Assembly (NCBI GenBank): GCA_949825045.1
Contig: OX463835.1
Coordinates: forward strand, 18,183,201 to 18,247,200
DNA from: Argyresthia goedartella
Taxonomy: Eukaryota; Arthropoda; Insecta; Lepidoptera; Argyresthiidae
Direction: 5' to 3'
Length of the DNA stretch: 64,000 bases
Part shown: positions 9,844-23,752 of the stretch, one piece after another
Numbering within the stretch: position 1 is the stretch's first letter
Layout: the number at the start of each line of letters is the position of its first letter
The notes under the pieces: generated by a model
Told to the model about the DNA's origin: nothing
What the model saw: only the letters and a program-made list of their open reading frames with translations
The model's database searches: none
Position numbers and translations under genes: made by a program

Positions 9844-11582
9844 CGGAGACCTACATGCTCTTGGGTAGACCTACCCCATACAATAATATCATCTACAAAA
9901 CTATCAACCCCTTCCAGATCCTCTAATAGCTGACGCATTTTACCATGAAATACTTCAGATGCACAATTTATTCCGTAAGGAAGTCTCAAAAATTGATATC
10001 TCCCAAAAGGTGTGCTAAATGTACAGAGATCCGCGCTAGTATCATCTATTCTCAACATCCAAAACCCAGAATTGGCATCTAAAACACTAAACAGCTGAGC
10101 TCCCTTGAATTGCGTTGCCAGCTCATTAACTGTAGGCATTTGAAAATGAGCTCGTTGAATGGCATTGTTCAGCGGCCGCGGATCTTAACAAACTCTAATG
10201 CCGTTATTCTTCTTAGCCGCTACAACCAACGCGTTCACCCACGGTGTCGGATGACTGACCTTACGAATTACTCCTAATTGAATCATTTTATTTAATTCAG
10301 CATTCAGTCTGTCGCGCAATGCCAACGGTATCTTACGAGGCGCACAGACCACTGGTTTTATTGACTTATCGACAACAATGTGATAAACTCCTGGAATCCG
10401 GATGACCACGGGGAGAGTCAACAGCAGTATGATTTTCTTCTTCCTGATACCGATTTTCACCGGCATATGTGTTCACATGTCATCGTATAGTATCGTTGGC
10501 GGAAAACATAAGCTCTCAGGAAAACCGGTGCTGATTTTGGTGATGGCATCCACGAGCTGGGGTTTCCCTATCAGTGCAAGCGGTAAATTTCCACTAACCA
10601 TACACTCACTTACATGGATAAAAAACTCTGACGAGAGCAGGAAAGATGACTCCAAACTACTTAGTCGGGTGTTGTAGTCCATGATGTCTAGGAGAATATA
10701 GAGGATCCCTTGCGTGAATGATAGTTCCTCACTCTGTGTATTTAAGGCTTGAGTAATAAACTCGATGTTATGTTGTAAAGTAGCGGCAGTGTCATTGATA
10801 TGTCGCTGTGTTATGCTGATACTATTAGCAAGGTTGACCAGCCCTGACTGCGTGATCTTGGTGATGGATTGGATTTTTTGATTTATGTCCATTACGAAGT
10901 CTGTTGTGGCATTGGCACGTTTCTCATCAGATTTTAACACGTTCTCAATATCCCGAATCTGTTCATCTGTTGCCACCCCTGCGAACCAGTGATAGAACTG
11001 GCCTATAAATTCGATGGCTCTCCTCTTCCTCTTGCTAACAAGGTTATCATTGACCCCTCTCGACGATCTGAATTTATGCCCGTGAACAGTGGTCCTTGCA
11101 TTGATTGTTATCTGGTCAGGCTTCTTCGAGGCAGTGTCATCGATAGCTAAGGTGCCCACGTATTTGTTGCCAGTCCTGTCATCCAGAATCAGCTTGAGTT
11201 TTGCCGCGTTATCACCACGCGAGTCTACACGTGAGATTCCGATTTCTTGTGGGACAAATGCTAGCCAATTTTTCCTTAATTCCAACCGATATTGGGCTGC
11301 AGACTGCGATTGGCGTAGCTCTTTTTCTCGGAATGAGTCCAGGAAGACACCGTCGATTATGTTCGAAGTATAAGAACCTGTGAGGTACCTGGCATCGTTA
11401 GCTCTCAGATTAGGCTGCACGGAGACTTGTCCTATGCTGGCACCGTAAAAGTTATTTTTTGTCATGCTGCCTTTCCCGACAATATCATGGTCTGTTACCA
11501 AATTATTATCTTCGTTCTCTGTGCAGTAGTCTTTTCCCCTTTTAAATCGCCTGACTGTAGGTGCATCTTCACACAGTGACAC
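9844..11582 (-). pseudogene. Array unit 2: two nonsense changes
   Basis: A TGA ends the env frame after ILYDDM (near 10470). A TAA in RT after GIRVC (near 10182) is caused by one changed base. RT is otherwise the native type, with LDAN in motif A. Confidence 0.85.
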
Positions 11583-13320
11583 CGGAGACCTACATGCTCT
11601 TGGGTAGACCTACCCCATACAATAATATCATCTACAAAACTATCAACCCCTTCCAGATCCTCTAATAGCTGACGCATTTAACCATGAAATACTTCAGATG
11701 CACAATTTATTCCGAAAGGAAGTCTCAAAAATTGATATCTCCCAAAAGGTGTGCTAAATGTACAGAGATCCGCGCTAGTATCATCTATTCTCAACATCCA
11801 AAACCCAGAATTGGCATCTAAAACACTAAACAGCTGAGCTCCTTTGAATTGCGTTGCCAGCTCATTAACTGTAGGCATTTGAAAATGAGCTCGTTGAATG
11901 GCATTGTTCAGCGGCCGCGGATCTAAACAAACTCTAATGCCGTTATTCTTCTTAGCCGCTACAACCAACGCGTTCACCCACGGTGTCGGATGACTGACCT
12001 TACGAATTACTCCTAATTGAATCATTTTATTTAATTCAGCATTCAGTCTGTCGCGCAATGCAAACGGTATCTTACGAGGCGCACAGACCACTGGTTTTAT
12101 TGACTTATCGACAACAATGTGATAAACTCCTGGAATCCGGATGACCACGGGGAGAGTCAACAGCAGTATGATTTTCTTCTTCCTGATACCGATTTTCACC
12201 GGCATATGTGTTAACATGTCATCGTATAGTATCGTTGGCGGAAAACATAAGCTCTCAGGAAAACCCGTGCTGATTTTGGTGATGGCATCCACGAGCTGGG
12301 GTGTCCCTATCAGTGCAAGCGGTAAATTTCCACTAACCATACACTCACTTACATGGATAAAAAACTCTGACGAGAGCAGGAAAGACGACTCCAAACTACT
12401 TAGTCGGGTGTTGTAGTCCATGATGTCTAGGAGAATATTGAGGATCCCTTGCGTGAATGATAGTTCCTCACTCTGTGATTTAAGGCTTGAGTAATAAACT
12501 CGATGTTATGTTGTAAAGTAGCGGCAGTGTCATTGATATGTCGCTGTGTTATGCTGATACTATTAGCAAGGTTGACCAGCCCTGACTGCGTGATCTTGGT
12601 GATGGATTGGATTTTTTGATTTATGTCCATTACGAAGTCTGTTGTGGCATTGGCACGTTTCTCATCAGATTTTAACACGTTCTCAATATCCCGAATCTGT
12701 TCATCTGTTGCCACCCCTGCGAACCAGTGATAGAACTGGCCTATAAATTCGATGGCTCTCCTCTTCCTCTTGCTAACAAGGTTATCATTGACCCCTCTCG
12801 ACGATCTGAATTTATGCCCGTGAACAGTGGTCCTTGCATTGATTGTTATCTGGTCAGGCTTCTTCGAGGCAGTGTCATCGATAGCTAAGGTGCCCACGTA
12901 TTTGTTGCCAGTCCTGTCATCCAGAATCAGCTTGAGTTTTGTCGCGTTATCACCACGCGAGTCTACACATGAGATTCCGATTTCTTGTGGGACAAATGCT
13001 AGCCGATTTTTCCTTAATTCCAACCGATATTGGGCTGCAGTCTGCGATTGGCGTAGCTCTTTTTCTCGGAATGAGTCCAGGAAGACACCGTCGATTAAGT
13101 TCGAAGTATCAGAACCTGTGAGGTACCTGGCATCGTTAGCTCTCAGATTAGGCTGCACGGAGACTTGTCCTATGCTGGCACCGTAAAAGTTATTTTTTGT
13201 CATGCTGCCTTTCCCGACAATATCATGGTCTGTTACCAAATTATTATCTTCGTTCTCTGTGGAGTAGTCTTTTCCCCTTTTAAATCGCCTGACTGTAGGT
13301 GCATCTTCACACAGTGACAC
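11583..13320 (-). pseudogene. Array unit 3: env frameshift and RT stop
   Basis: One base is missing near 12477 in the env segment, ending the frame shortly after. The RT carries a TAA after VFHG (near 11677), a stop shared with units 13 to 15 or their immediate neighbours. Confidence 0.85.
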
Positions 13321-15058
13321 CGGAGACCTACATGCTCTTGGGTAGACCTACCCCATACAATAATATCATCTACAAAACTATCAACCCCTTCCAGATCCTC
13401 TAATAGCTGACGCATTTTACCATGAAATACTTCAGATGCACAATTTATTCCGTAAGGAAGTCTCAAAAATTGATATCTCCCAAAAGGTGTGCTAAATGTA
13501 CAGAGATCCGCGCTAGTATCATCTATTCTCAACATCCAAAACCCAGAATTGGCATCTAAAACACTAAACAGCTGAGCTCCCTTGAATTGCGTTGCCAGCT
13601 CATTAACTGTAGGCATTTGAAAATGAGCTCGTTGAATGGCATTGTTCAGCGGCCGCGGATCTAAACAAACTCTAATGCCGTTATTCTTCTTAGCCGCTAC
13701 AACCAACGCGTTCACCCACGGTGTCGGATGACTGACCTTACGAATTACTCCTAATTGAATCATTTTATTTAATTCAGCATTCAGTCTGTCGCGCAATGCA
13801 AACGGTATCTTACGAGGCGCACAGACCACTGGTTTTATTGACTTATCGACAACAATGTGATAAACTCCTGGAATCCGGCTGACCACGGGGAGAGTCAACA
13901 GCAGTATGATTTTCTTCTTCCTGATACCGATTTTCACCGGCATATGTGTTAACATGTCATCGTATAGTATCGTTGGCGGAAAACATAAGCTCTCAGGAAA
14001 ACCGGTGCTGATTTTGGTGATGGCATCCACGAGCTGGGGTGTCCCTATCAGTGCAAGCGGTAAATTTCCACTAACCATACACTCACTTACATGGATAAAA
14101 AACTCTGACGAGAGCAGGAAAGATGACTCCAAACTACTTAGTCGGGTGTTGTAGTCCATGATGTCTAGGAGAATATTGAGGATCCCTTGCGTGAATGATA
14201 GTTCCTCACTCTGTGTATTTAAGGCTTGAGTAATAAACTCGATGTTATGTTGTAAAGTAGCGGCAGTGTCATTGATATGTCGCTGTGTTATGCTGATACT
14301 ATTAGCAAGGTTGACCAGCCCTGACTGCGTGATCTTGGTGATGGATTGGATTTTTTGATTTATGTCCATTACGAAGTCTGTTGTGGCATTGGCACGTTTC
14401 TCATCAGATTTTAACACGTTCTCAATATCCCGAATCTGTTCATCTGTTGCCACCCCTGCGAACCAGTGATAGAACTGGCCTATAAATTCGATGGTTCTCC
14501 TCTTCCTCTTGCTAACAAGGTTATCATTGACCCCTCTCGACGATCTGAATTTATGCCCGTGAACAGTGGTCCTTGCATTGATTGTTATCTGGTCAGGCTT
14601 CTTCGAGGCAGTGTCATCGATAGCTAAGGTGCCCACGTATTTGTTGCCAGTCCTGTCATCCAGAATCAGCTTGAGTTTTGCCGCGTTATCACCACGCGAG
14701 TCTACACGTGAGATTCCGATTTCTTGTGGGACAAATGCTAGCCGATTTTTCCTTAATTCCAACCGATATTGGCTGCAGACTGCGATTGGCGTAACTCTTT
14801 TTCTCGGAATGAGTCCAGGAAGACACCGTCGATTAAGTTCGAAGTATCAGAACCTGTGAGGTACCTGGCATCGTTAGCTCTCAGATTAGGCTGCACGGAG
14901 ACTTGTCCTATGCTGGCACCGTAAAAGTTATTTTTTGTCATGCTGCCTTTCCCGACAATATCATGGTCTGTTACCAAATTATTATCTTCGTTCTCTGTGG
15001 AGTAGTCTTTTCCCCTTTTAAATCGCCTGACTGTAGGTGCATCTTCACACAGTGACAC
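13321..15058 (-). pseudogene. Array unit 4: one-base deletion in env; twin of unit 7
   Basis: A single G is missing near 14771 (GATATTGGCTGC instead of GATATTGGGCTGC). The frame downstream is open for 509 codons from an internal start. The unit shares this deletion, KRKRRTIE at the cleavage site and VVSRIPG at junction B with unit 7. Confidence 0.85.
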
Positions 15059-16797
15059 CGGAGACCTACATGCTCTTGGGTAGACCTACCCCATACAATA
15101 ATATCATCTACAAAACTATCAACCCCTTCCAGATCCTCTAATAGCTGACGCATTTTACCATGAAATACTTCAGATGCACAATTTATTCCGTAAGGAAGTC
15201 TCAAAAATTGATATCTCCCAAAAGGTGTGCTAAATGTATAGAGATCCGCGCTAGTATCATCTATTCTCAACATCCAAAACCCAGAATTGGCTTCTAAAAC
15301 ACTAAACAGCTGAGCTCCCTTGAATTGCGTTGCCAGCTCATTAACTGTAGGCATTTGAAAATGAGCTCGTTGAATGGCATTGTTCAGCGGCCGCGGATCT
15401 AAACAAACTCTAATGCCGTTATTCTTCTTAGCCGCTACAACCAACGCGTTCACCCACGGTGTCGGATGACTGACCTTACGAATTACTCCTAATTGAATAA
15501 TTTTATTTAATTCAGCATTCAGTCTGTCGCGCAATGCAAACGGTATCTTACGAGGCGCACATACCACTGGTTTTATTGACTTATCGACAACAATGTGATA
15601 AACTCCTGGAATCCGGATGACCACGGGGAGAGTCAACAGCAGTATGATTTTCTTCTTCCTGATACCGATTTTCACCGGCATATGTGTTAACATGTCATCG
15701 TATAGTATCGTTGGCGGAAAACATAAGCTCTCAGGAAAACCGGTGCTGATTTTGGTGATGGCATCCACGAGCTGGGGTGTCCCTATCAGTGCAAGCGGTA
15801 AATTTCCACTAACCATACACTCACTGACATGGATAAAAAACTCTGACGAGAGCAGGAAAGATGACTCCAAACTACTTAGTCGGGTGTTGTAGTCCATGAT
15901 GTCTAGGATAATATTGAGGATCCCTTGCGTGACTGATAGTTCCTCACTCTGTGTATTTAAGGCTTGAGTAATAAACTCGATGTTATGTTGTAAAGTAGCG
16001 GCAGTGTCATTGATATGTCGCTGTGTTATGCTGATACTATTAGCAAGGTTGACCAGCCCTGACTGCGTGATCTTGGTGATGGATTGGATTTTTTGATTTA
16101 TGTCCATTACGAAGTCTGTTGTGGCATTGGCACGTTTCTCATCAGATTTTAACACGTTCTCAATATCCCGAATCTGTTCATCTGTTGCCACCCCTGCGAA
16201 CCAGTGATAGAACTGGCCTATAAATTCGATGGCTCTCCTCTTCCTCTTGCTAACAAGGTTATCATTGACCCCTCTCGACGATCTGAATTTATGCCCGTGA
16301 ACAGTGGTCCTTGCATTGATTGTTATCTGGTCAGGCTTCTTCGAGGCAGTGTCATCGATAGCTAAGGTGCCCACGTATTTGTTGCCAGTCCTGTCATCCA
16401 GAATCAGCTTGAGTTTTGTCGCGTTATCACCACGCGAGTCTACACGTCAGATTCCGATTTCTTGTGGGACAAATGCTAGCCGATTTTTCCTTAATTCCAA
16501 CCGATATTGGGCTGCAGACTGCGATTGGCGTAGCTCTTTTTCTCGGAATGAGTCCAGGAAGACACCGTCGATTAAGTTCGAAGTATCAGAACCTGTGAGG
16601 TACCTGGCATCGTTAGCTCTCAGATTAGGCTGCACGGAGACTTGTCCTATGCTGGCACCGTAAAAGTTATTTTTTGTCATGCTGCCTTTCCCGACAATAT
16701 CATGGTCTGTTACCAAATTATTATCTTCGTTCTCTGTGGAGTAGTCTTTTCCCCTTTTAAATCGCCTGACTGTAGGTGCATCTTCACACAGTGACAC
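15059..16797 (-). pseudogene. Array unit 5: early env stop; RT motif A changed
   Basis: A TGA interrupts env at about 16447 (codon after GI of EIGI). The rest is open, with NKIIQ in the RT and LEAN in place of LDAN, so the motif A aspartate is glutamate. Confidence 0.85.
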
Positions 16798-18536
16798 CGG
16801 AGACCTACATGCTCTTGGGTAGACCTACCCCATACAATAATATCATCTACAAAACTATCAACCCCTTCCAGATCCTCTAATAGCTGACGCATTTTACCAT
16901 GAAATACTTCAGATGCACAATTTATTCCGTAAGGAAGTCTCAAAAATTGATATCTCCCAAAAGGTGTGCTAAATGTATAGAGATCCGCGCTAGTATCATC
17001 TATTCTCAACATCCAAAACCCAGAATTGGCATCTAAAACACTAAACAGCTGAGCTCCCTTGAATTGCGTTGCCAGCTCATTAACTGTAGGCATTTGAAAA
17101 TGAGCTCGTTGAATGGCATTGTTCAGCGGCCGCGGATCTAAACAAACTCTAATGCCGTTATTCTTCTTAGCCGCTACAACCAACGCGTTCACCCACGGTG
17201 TCGGATGACTGACCTTACGAATTACTCCTAATTGAATCATTTTATTTAATTCAGCATTCAGTCTGTCGCGCAATGCAAACGGTATCTTACGAGGCGCACA
17301 GACCACTGGTTTTATTGACTTATCGACAACAATGTGATAAACTCCTGGAATCCGGCTGACCACGGGGAGAGTCAACAGCAGTATGATTTTCTTCTTCCTG
17401 ATACCGATTTTCACCGGCATATGTGTTAACATGTCATCGTATAGTATCGTTGGCGGAAAACATAAGCTCTCAGGAAAACCGGTGCTGATTTTGGTGATGG
17501 CATCCACGAGCTGGGGTGTCCCTATCAGTGCAAGCGGTAAATTTCCACTAACCATACACTCACTTACATGGATAAAAAACTCTGACGAGAGCAGGAAAGA
17601 TGACTCCTAACTACTTAGTCGGGTGTTGTAGTCCATGATGTCTAGGAGAATATTGAGGATCCCTTGCGTGAATGATAGTTCCTCACTCTGTGTATTTAAG
17701 GCTTGAGTAATAAACTCGATGTTATGTTGTAAAGTAGCGGCAGTGTCATTGATATGTCGCTGTGTTATGCTGATACTATTAGCAAGGTTGACCAGCCCTG
17801 ACTGCGTGATCTTGGTGATGGATTGGATTTTTTGATTTATGTCCATTACGAAGTCTGTTGTGGCATTGGCACGTTTCTCATCAGATTTTAACACGTTCTC
17901 AATATCCCGAATCTGTTCATCTGTTGCCACCCCTGCGAACCAGTGATAGAACTGGCCTATAAATTCGATGGCTCTCCTCTTCCTCTTGCTAACAAGGTTA
18001 TCATTGACCCCTCTCGACGATCTGAATTTATGCCCGTGAACAGTGGTCCTTGCATTGATTGTTATCTGGTCAGGCTTCTTCGAGGCAGTGTCATCGATAG
18101 CTAAGGTGCCCACGTATTTGTTGCCAGTCCTGTCATCCAGAATCAGCTTGAGTTTTGCCGCGTTATCACCACGCGAGTCTACACGTGAGATTCCGATTTC
18201 TTGTGGGACAAATGCTAGCCGATTTTTCCTTAATTCCAACCGATATTGGGCTGCAGACTGCGATTGGCGTAGCTCTTTTTCTCGGAATGAGTCCAGGAAA
18301 ACACCGTCGATTAAGTTCGAAGTATCAGAACCTGTGAGGTACCTGGCATCGTTAGCTCTCAGATTAGGCTGCACGGAGACTTGTCCTATGCTGGCACCGT
18401 AAAAGTTATTTTTTGTCATGCTGCCTTTCCCGACAATATCATGGTCTGTTACCAAATTATTATCTTCGTTCTCTGTGGAGTAGTCTTTTCCCCTTTTAAA
18501 TCGCCTGACTTTAGGTGCATCTTCACACAGTGACAC
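16798..18536 (-). pseudogene. Array unit 6: TAG in env
   Basis: One changed base makes a TAG in the LSSLESS segment near 17608. Further markers are KVRRF near the env start (shared with unit 16), VVSRIPG at junction B, and LDAN with LYTF in RT. Confidence 0.85.
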
Positions 18537-20274
18537 CGGAGACCTACATGCTCTTGGGTAGACCTACCCCATACAATAATATCATCTACAAAACTATCAA
18601 CCCCTTCCAGATCCTCTAATAGCTGACGCATTTTACCATGAAATACTTCAGATGCACAATTTATTCCGTAAGGAAGTCTCAAAAATTGATATCTCCCAAA
18701 AGGTGTGCTAAATGTACAGAGATCCGCGCTAGTATCATCTATTCTCAACATCCAAAACCCAGAATTGGCATCTAAAACACTAAACAGCTGAGCTCCCTTG
18801 AATTGCGTTGCCAGCTCATTAACTGTAGGCATTTGAAAATGAGCTCGTTGAATGGCATTGTTCAGCGGCCGCGGATCTAAACAAACTCTAATGCCGTTAT
18901 TCTTCTTAGCCGCTACAACTAACGCGTTCACCCACGGTGTCGGATGACTGACCTTACGAATTACTCCTAATTGAATCATTTTATTTAATTCAGCATTCAG
19001 TCTGTCGCGCAATGCAAACGGTATCTTACGAGGCGCACAGACCACTGGTTTTATTGACTTATCGACAACAATGTGATAAACTCCTGGAATCCGGCTGACC
19101 ACGGGGAGAGTCAACAGCAGTATGATTTTCTTCTTCCTGATACCGATTTTCACCGGCATATGTGTTAACATGTCATCGTATAGTATCGTTGGCGGAAAAC
19201 ATAAGCTCTCAGGAAAACCGGTGCTGATTTTGGTGATGGCATCCACGAGCTGGGGTGTCCCTATCAGTGCAAGCGGTAAATTTCCACTAACCATACACTC
19301 ACTTACATGGATAAAAAACTCTGACGAGAGCAGGAAAGATGACTCCAAACTACTTAGTCGGGTGTTGTAGTCCATGATGTCTAGGAGAATATTGAGGATC
19401 CCTTGCGTGAATGATAGTTCCTCACTCTGTGTATTTAAGGCTTGAGTAATAAACTCGATGTTATGTTGTAAAGTAGCGGCAGTGTCATTGATATGTCGCT
19501 GTGTTATGCTGATACTATTAGCAAGGTTGACCAGCCCTGACTGCGTGATCTTGGTGATGGATTGGATTTTTTGATTTATGTCCATTACGAAGTCTGTTGT
19601 GGCATTGGCACGTTTCTCATCAGATTTTAACACGTTCTCAATATCCCGAATCTGTTCATCTGTTGCCACCCCTGCGAACCAGTGATAGAACTGGCCTATA
19701 AATTCGATGGTTCTCCTCTTCCTCTTGCTAACAAGGTTATCATTGACCCCTCTCGACGATCTGAATTTATGCCCGTGAACAGTGGTCCTTGCATTGATTG
19801 TTATCTGGTCAGGCTTCTTCGAGGCAGTGTCATCGATAGCTAAGGTGCCCACGTATTTGTTGCCAGTCCTGTCATCCAGAATCAGCTTGAGTTTTGCCGC
19901 GTTATCACCACGCGAGTCTACACGTGAGATTCCGATTTCTTGTGGGACAAATGCTAGCCGATTTTTCCTTAATTCCAACCGATATTGGCTGCAGACTGCG
20001 ATTGGCGTAACTCTTTTTCTCGGAATGAGTCCAGGAAGACACCGTCGATTAAGTTCGAAGTATCAGAACCTGTGAGGTACCTGGCATCGTTAGCTCTCAG
20101 ATTAGGCTGCACGGAGACTTGTCCTATGCTGGCACCGTAAAAGTTATTTTTTGTCATGCTGCCTTTCCCGACAATATCATGGTCTGTTACCAAATTATTA
20201 TCTTCGTTCTCTGTGGAGTAGTCTTTTCCCCTTTTAAATCGCCTGACTGTAGGTGCATCTTCACACAGTGACAC
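18537..20274 (-). pseudogene. Array unit 7: same deletion and markers as unit 4
   Basis: It carries the same one-base env deletion (near 19987), KRKRRTIE and VVSRIPG as unit 4, exactly three units (5,216 bp) away. A private change alters MHLQSGD to MHLKSGD in the out-of-frame tail. Confidence 0.85.
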
Positions 20275-22013
20275 CGGAGACCTACATGCTCTTGGGTAGA
20301 CCTACCCCATACAATAATATCATCTACAAAACTATCAACCCCTTCCAGATCCTCTAATAGCTGACGCATTTTACTATGAAATACTTCAGATGCACAATTT
20401 ATTCCGTAAGGAAGTCTCAAAAATTGATATCTCCCAAAAGGTGTGCTAAATGTACAGAGATCCGCGCTAGTATCATCTATTCTCAACATCCAAAACCCAG
20501 AATTGGCTTCTAAAACACTAAACAGCTGAGCTCCCTTGAATTGCGTTGCCAGCTCATTAACTGTAGGCATTTGAAAATGAGCTCGTTGAATGGCATGGTT
20601 CAGCGGCCGCGGATCTAAACAAACTCTAATGCCGTTATTCTTCTTAGCCGCTACAACCAACGCGTTCACCCACGGTGTCGGATGACTGACCTTACGAATT
20701 ACTCCTAATTGAATAATTTTATTTAATTCAGCATTCAGTCTGTCGCGCAATGCAAACGGTATCTTACGAGGCGCACAGACCACTGGTTTTATTGACTTAT
20801 CGACAACAATGTGATAAACTCCTGGAATCCGGCTGACCACGGGGAGAGTCAACAGCAGTATGATTTTCTTCTTCCTGATACCGATTTTCACCGGCATATG
20901 TGTTAACATGTCATCGTATAGTATCGTTGGCGGAAAACATAAGCTCTCAGGAAAACCGGTGCTGATTTTGGTGATGGCATCCACGAGCTGGGGTGTCCCT
21001 ATCAGTGCAAGCGGTAAATTTCCACTAACCATACACTCACTTACATGGATAAAAAACTCTGACGAGAGCAGGAAAGATGACTCCAAACTACTTAGTCGGG
21101 TGTTGTAGTCCATGATGTCTAGGAGAATATTGAGGATCCCTTGCGTGAATGATAGTTCCTCACTCTGTGTATTTAAGGCTTGAGTAATAAACTCGATGTT
21201 ATGTTGTAAAGTAGCGGCAGTGTCATTGATATGTCGCTGTGTTATGCTGATACTATTAGCAAGGTTGACCAGCCCTGACTGCGTGATCTTGGTGATGGAT
21301 TGGATTTTTTGATTTATGTCCATTACGAAGTCTGTTGTGGCATTGGCACGTTTCTCATCAGATTTTAACACGTTCTCAATATCCCGAATCTGTTCATCTG
21401 TTGCCACCCCTGCGAACCAGTGATAGAACTGGCCTATAAATTCGATGGCTCTCCTCTTCCTCTTGCTAACAAGGTTATCATTGACCCCTCTCGACGATCT
21501 GAATTTATGCCCGTGAACAGTGGTCCTTGCATTGATTGTTATCTGGTCAGGCTTCTTCGAGGCAGTGTCATCGATAGCTAAGGTGCCCACGTATTTGTTG
21601 CCAGTCCTGTCATCCAGAATCAGCTTGAGTTTTGCCGCGTTATCACCACGCGAGTCTACACGTGAGATTCCGATTTCTTGTGGGACAAATGCTAGCCGAT
21701 TTTTCCTTAATTCCAACCGATATTGGGCTGCAGACTGCGATTGGCGTAGCTCTTTTTCTCGGAATGAGTCCAGGAAGACACCGTCGATTAAGTTCGAAGT
21801 TTCAGAACCTGTGAGGTACCTGGCATCGTTAGCTCTCAGATTAGGCTGCACGGAGACTTGTCCTATGCTGGCACCGTAAAAGTTATTTTTTGTCATGCTG
21901 CCTTTCCCGACAATATCATGGTCTGTTACCAAATTATTATCTTCGTTCTCTGTGTAGTAGTCTTTTACCCTTTTAAATCGCCTGACTGTAGGTGCATCTT
22001 CACACAGTGACAC
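20275..22013 (-). CDS. Array unit 8: open env-RT fusion frame (about 608 codons)
   Basis: The frame is uninterrupted from GTG 22013 through the env segment, across junction B into RT, and past junction A into an out-of-frame tail ending at 20187. The first ATG is about 40 codons in. Landmarks in the 608-codon frame: furin-like RKRR at about 185-188, followed by AIEFIGQFYHWFAG (fusion-peptide-like); junction B near 395; RT motif A at about 501-505 (LEANS); FVDD at about 562-565. No thumb, RNase H or integrase is present. Private markers are KRVKDYYTEN, LNHAIQ and FHSKM. No promoter is visible. Expression is unproven and RT activity unlikely. Confidence 0.6.
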
Positions 22014-23752
22014 CGGAGACCTACATGCTCTTGGGTAGACCTACCCCATACAATAATATCATCTACAAAACTATCAACCCCTTCCAGATCCTCTAATAGC
22101 TGACGCATTTTACCATGAAATACTTCAGATGCACAATTTATTCCGTAAGGAAGTCTCAAAAATTGATATCTCCCAAAAGGTGTGCTAAATGTATAGAGAT
22201 CCGCGCTAGTATCATCTATTCTCAACATCCAAAACCCAGAATTGGCTTCTAAAACACTAAACAGCTGAGCTCCCTTGAATTGCGTTGCCAGCTCATTAAC
22301 TGTAGGCATTTGAAAATGAGCTCGTTGAATGGCATTGTTCAGCGGCCGCGGATCTAAACAAACTCTAATGCCGTTATTCTTCTTAGCCGCTACAACCAAC
22401 GCGTTCACCCACGGTGTCGGATGACTGACCTTACGAATTACTCCTAATTGAATAATTTTATTTAATTCAGCATTCAGTCTGTCGCGCAATGCAAACGGTA
22501 TCTTACGAGGCGCACATACCACTGGTTTTATTGACTTATCGACAACAATGTGATAAACTCCTGGAATCCGGATGACCACGGGGAGAGTCAACAGCAGTAT
22601 GATTTTCTTCTTCCTGATACCGATTTTCACCGGCATATGTGTTAACATGTCATCGTATAGTATCGTTGGCGGAAAACATAAGCTCTCAGGAAAACCGGTG
22701 CTGATTTTGGTGATGGCATCCACGAGCTGGGGTGTCCCTATCAGTGCAAGCGGTAAATTTCCACTAACCATACACTCACTTACATGGATAAAAAACTCTG
22801 ACGAGAGCAGGAAAGATGACTCCAAACTACTTAGTCGGGTGTTGTAGTCCATGATGTCTAGGATAATATTGAGGATCCCTTGCGTGACTGATAGTTCCTC
22901 ACTCTGTGTATTTAAGGCTTGAGTAATAAACTCGATGTTATGTTGTAAAGTAGCGGCAGTGTCATTGATATGTCGCTGTGTTATGCTGATACTATTAGCA
23001 AGGTTGACCAGCCCTGACTGCGTGATCTTGGTGATGGATTGGATTTTTTGATTTATGTCCATTACGAAGTCTGTTGTGGCATTGGCACGTTTCTCATCAG
23101 ATTTTAACACGTTCTCAATATCCCGAATCTGTTCATCTGTTGCCACCCCTGCGAACCAGTGATAGAACTGGCCTATAAATTCGATGGCTCTCCTCTTCCT
23201 CTTGCTAACAAGGTTATCATTGACCCCTCTCGACGATCTGAATTTATGCCCGTGAACAGTGGTCCTTGCATTGATTGTTATCTGGTCAGGCTTCTTCGAG
23301 GCAGTGTCATCGATAGCTAAGGTGCCCACGTATTTGTTGCCAGTCCTGTCATCCAGAATCAGCTTGAGTTTTGCCGCGTTATCACCACGCGAGTCTACAC
23401 GTGAGATTCCGATTTCTTGTGGGACAAATGCTAGCCGATTTTTCCTTAATTCCAACCGATATTGGGCTGCAGACTGCGATTGGCGTAGCTCTTTTTCTCG
23501 GAATGAGTCCAGGAAGACACCGTCGATTAAGTTCGAAGTATCAGAACCTGTGAGGTACCTGGCATCGTTAGCTCTCAGATTAGGCTGCACGGAGACTTGT
23601 CCTATGCTGGCACCGTTAAAGTTATTTTTTGTCATGCTGCCTTTCCCGACAATATCATGGTCTGTTACCAAATTATTATCTTCGTTCTCTGTGTAGTAGT
23701 CTTTTACCCTTTTAAATCGCCTGACTGTAGGTGCATCTTCACACAGTGACAC
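22014..23752 (-). CDS. Array unit 9: open env-RT fusion frame
   Basis: Open for 595 codons. Markers: KRVKDYYTEN (shared with unit 8), NNFNGAS (private), LSVTQGILNIILD (shared with units 5 and 16), NKIIQ, LEAN and LYTF. The tail beyond junction A stops a few codons earlier than in unit 8 because of a changed base in the next unit. Confidence 0.6.
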
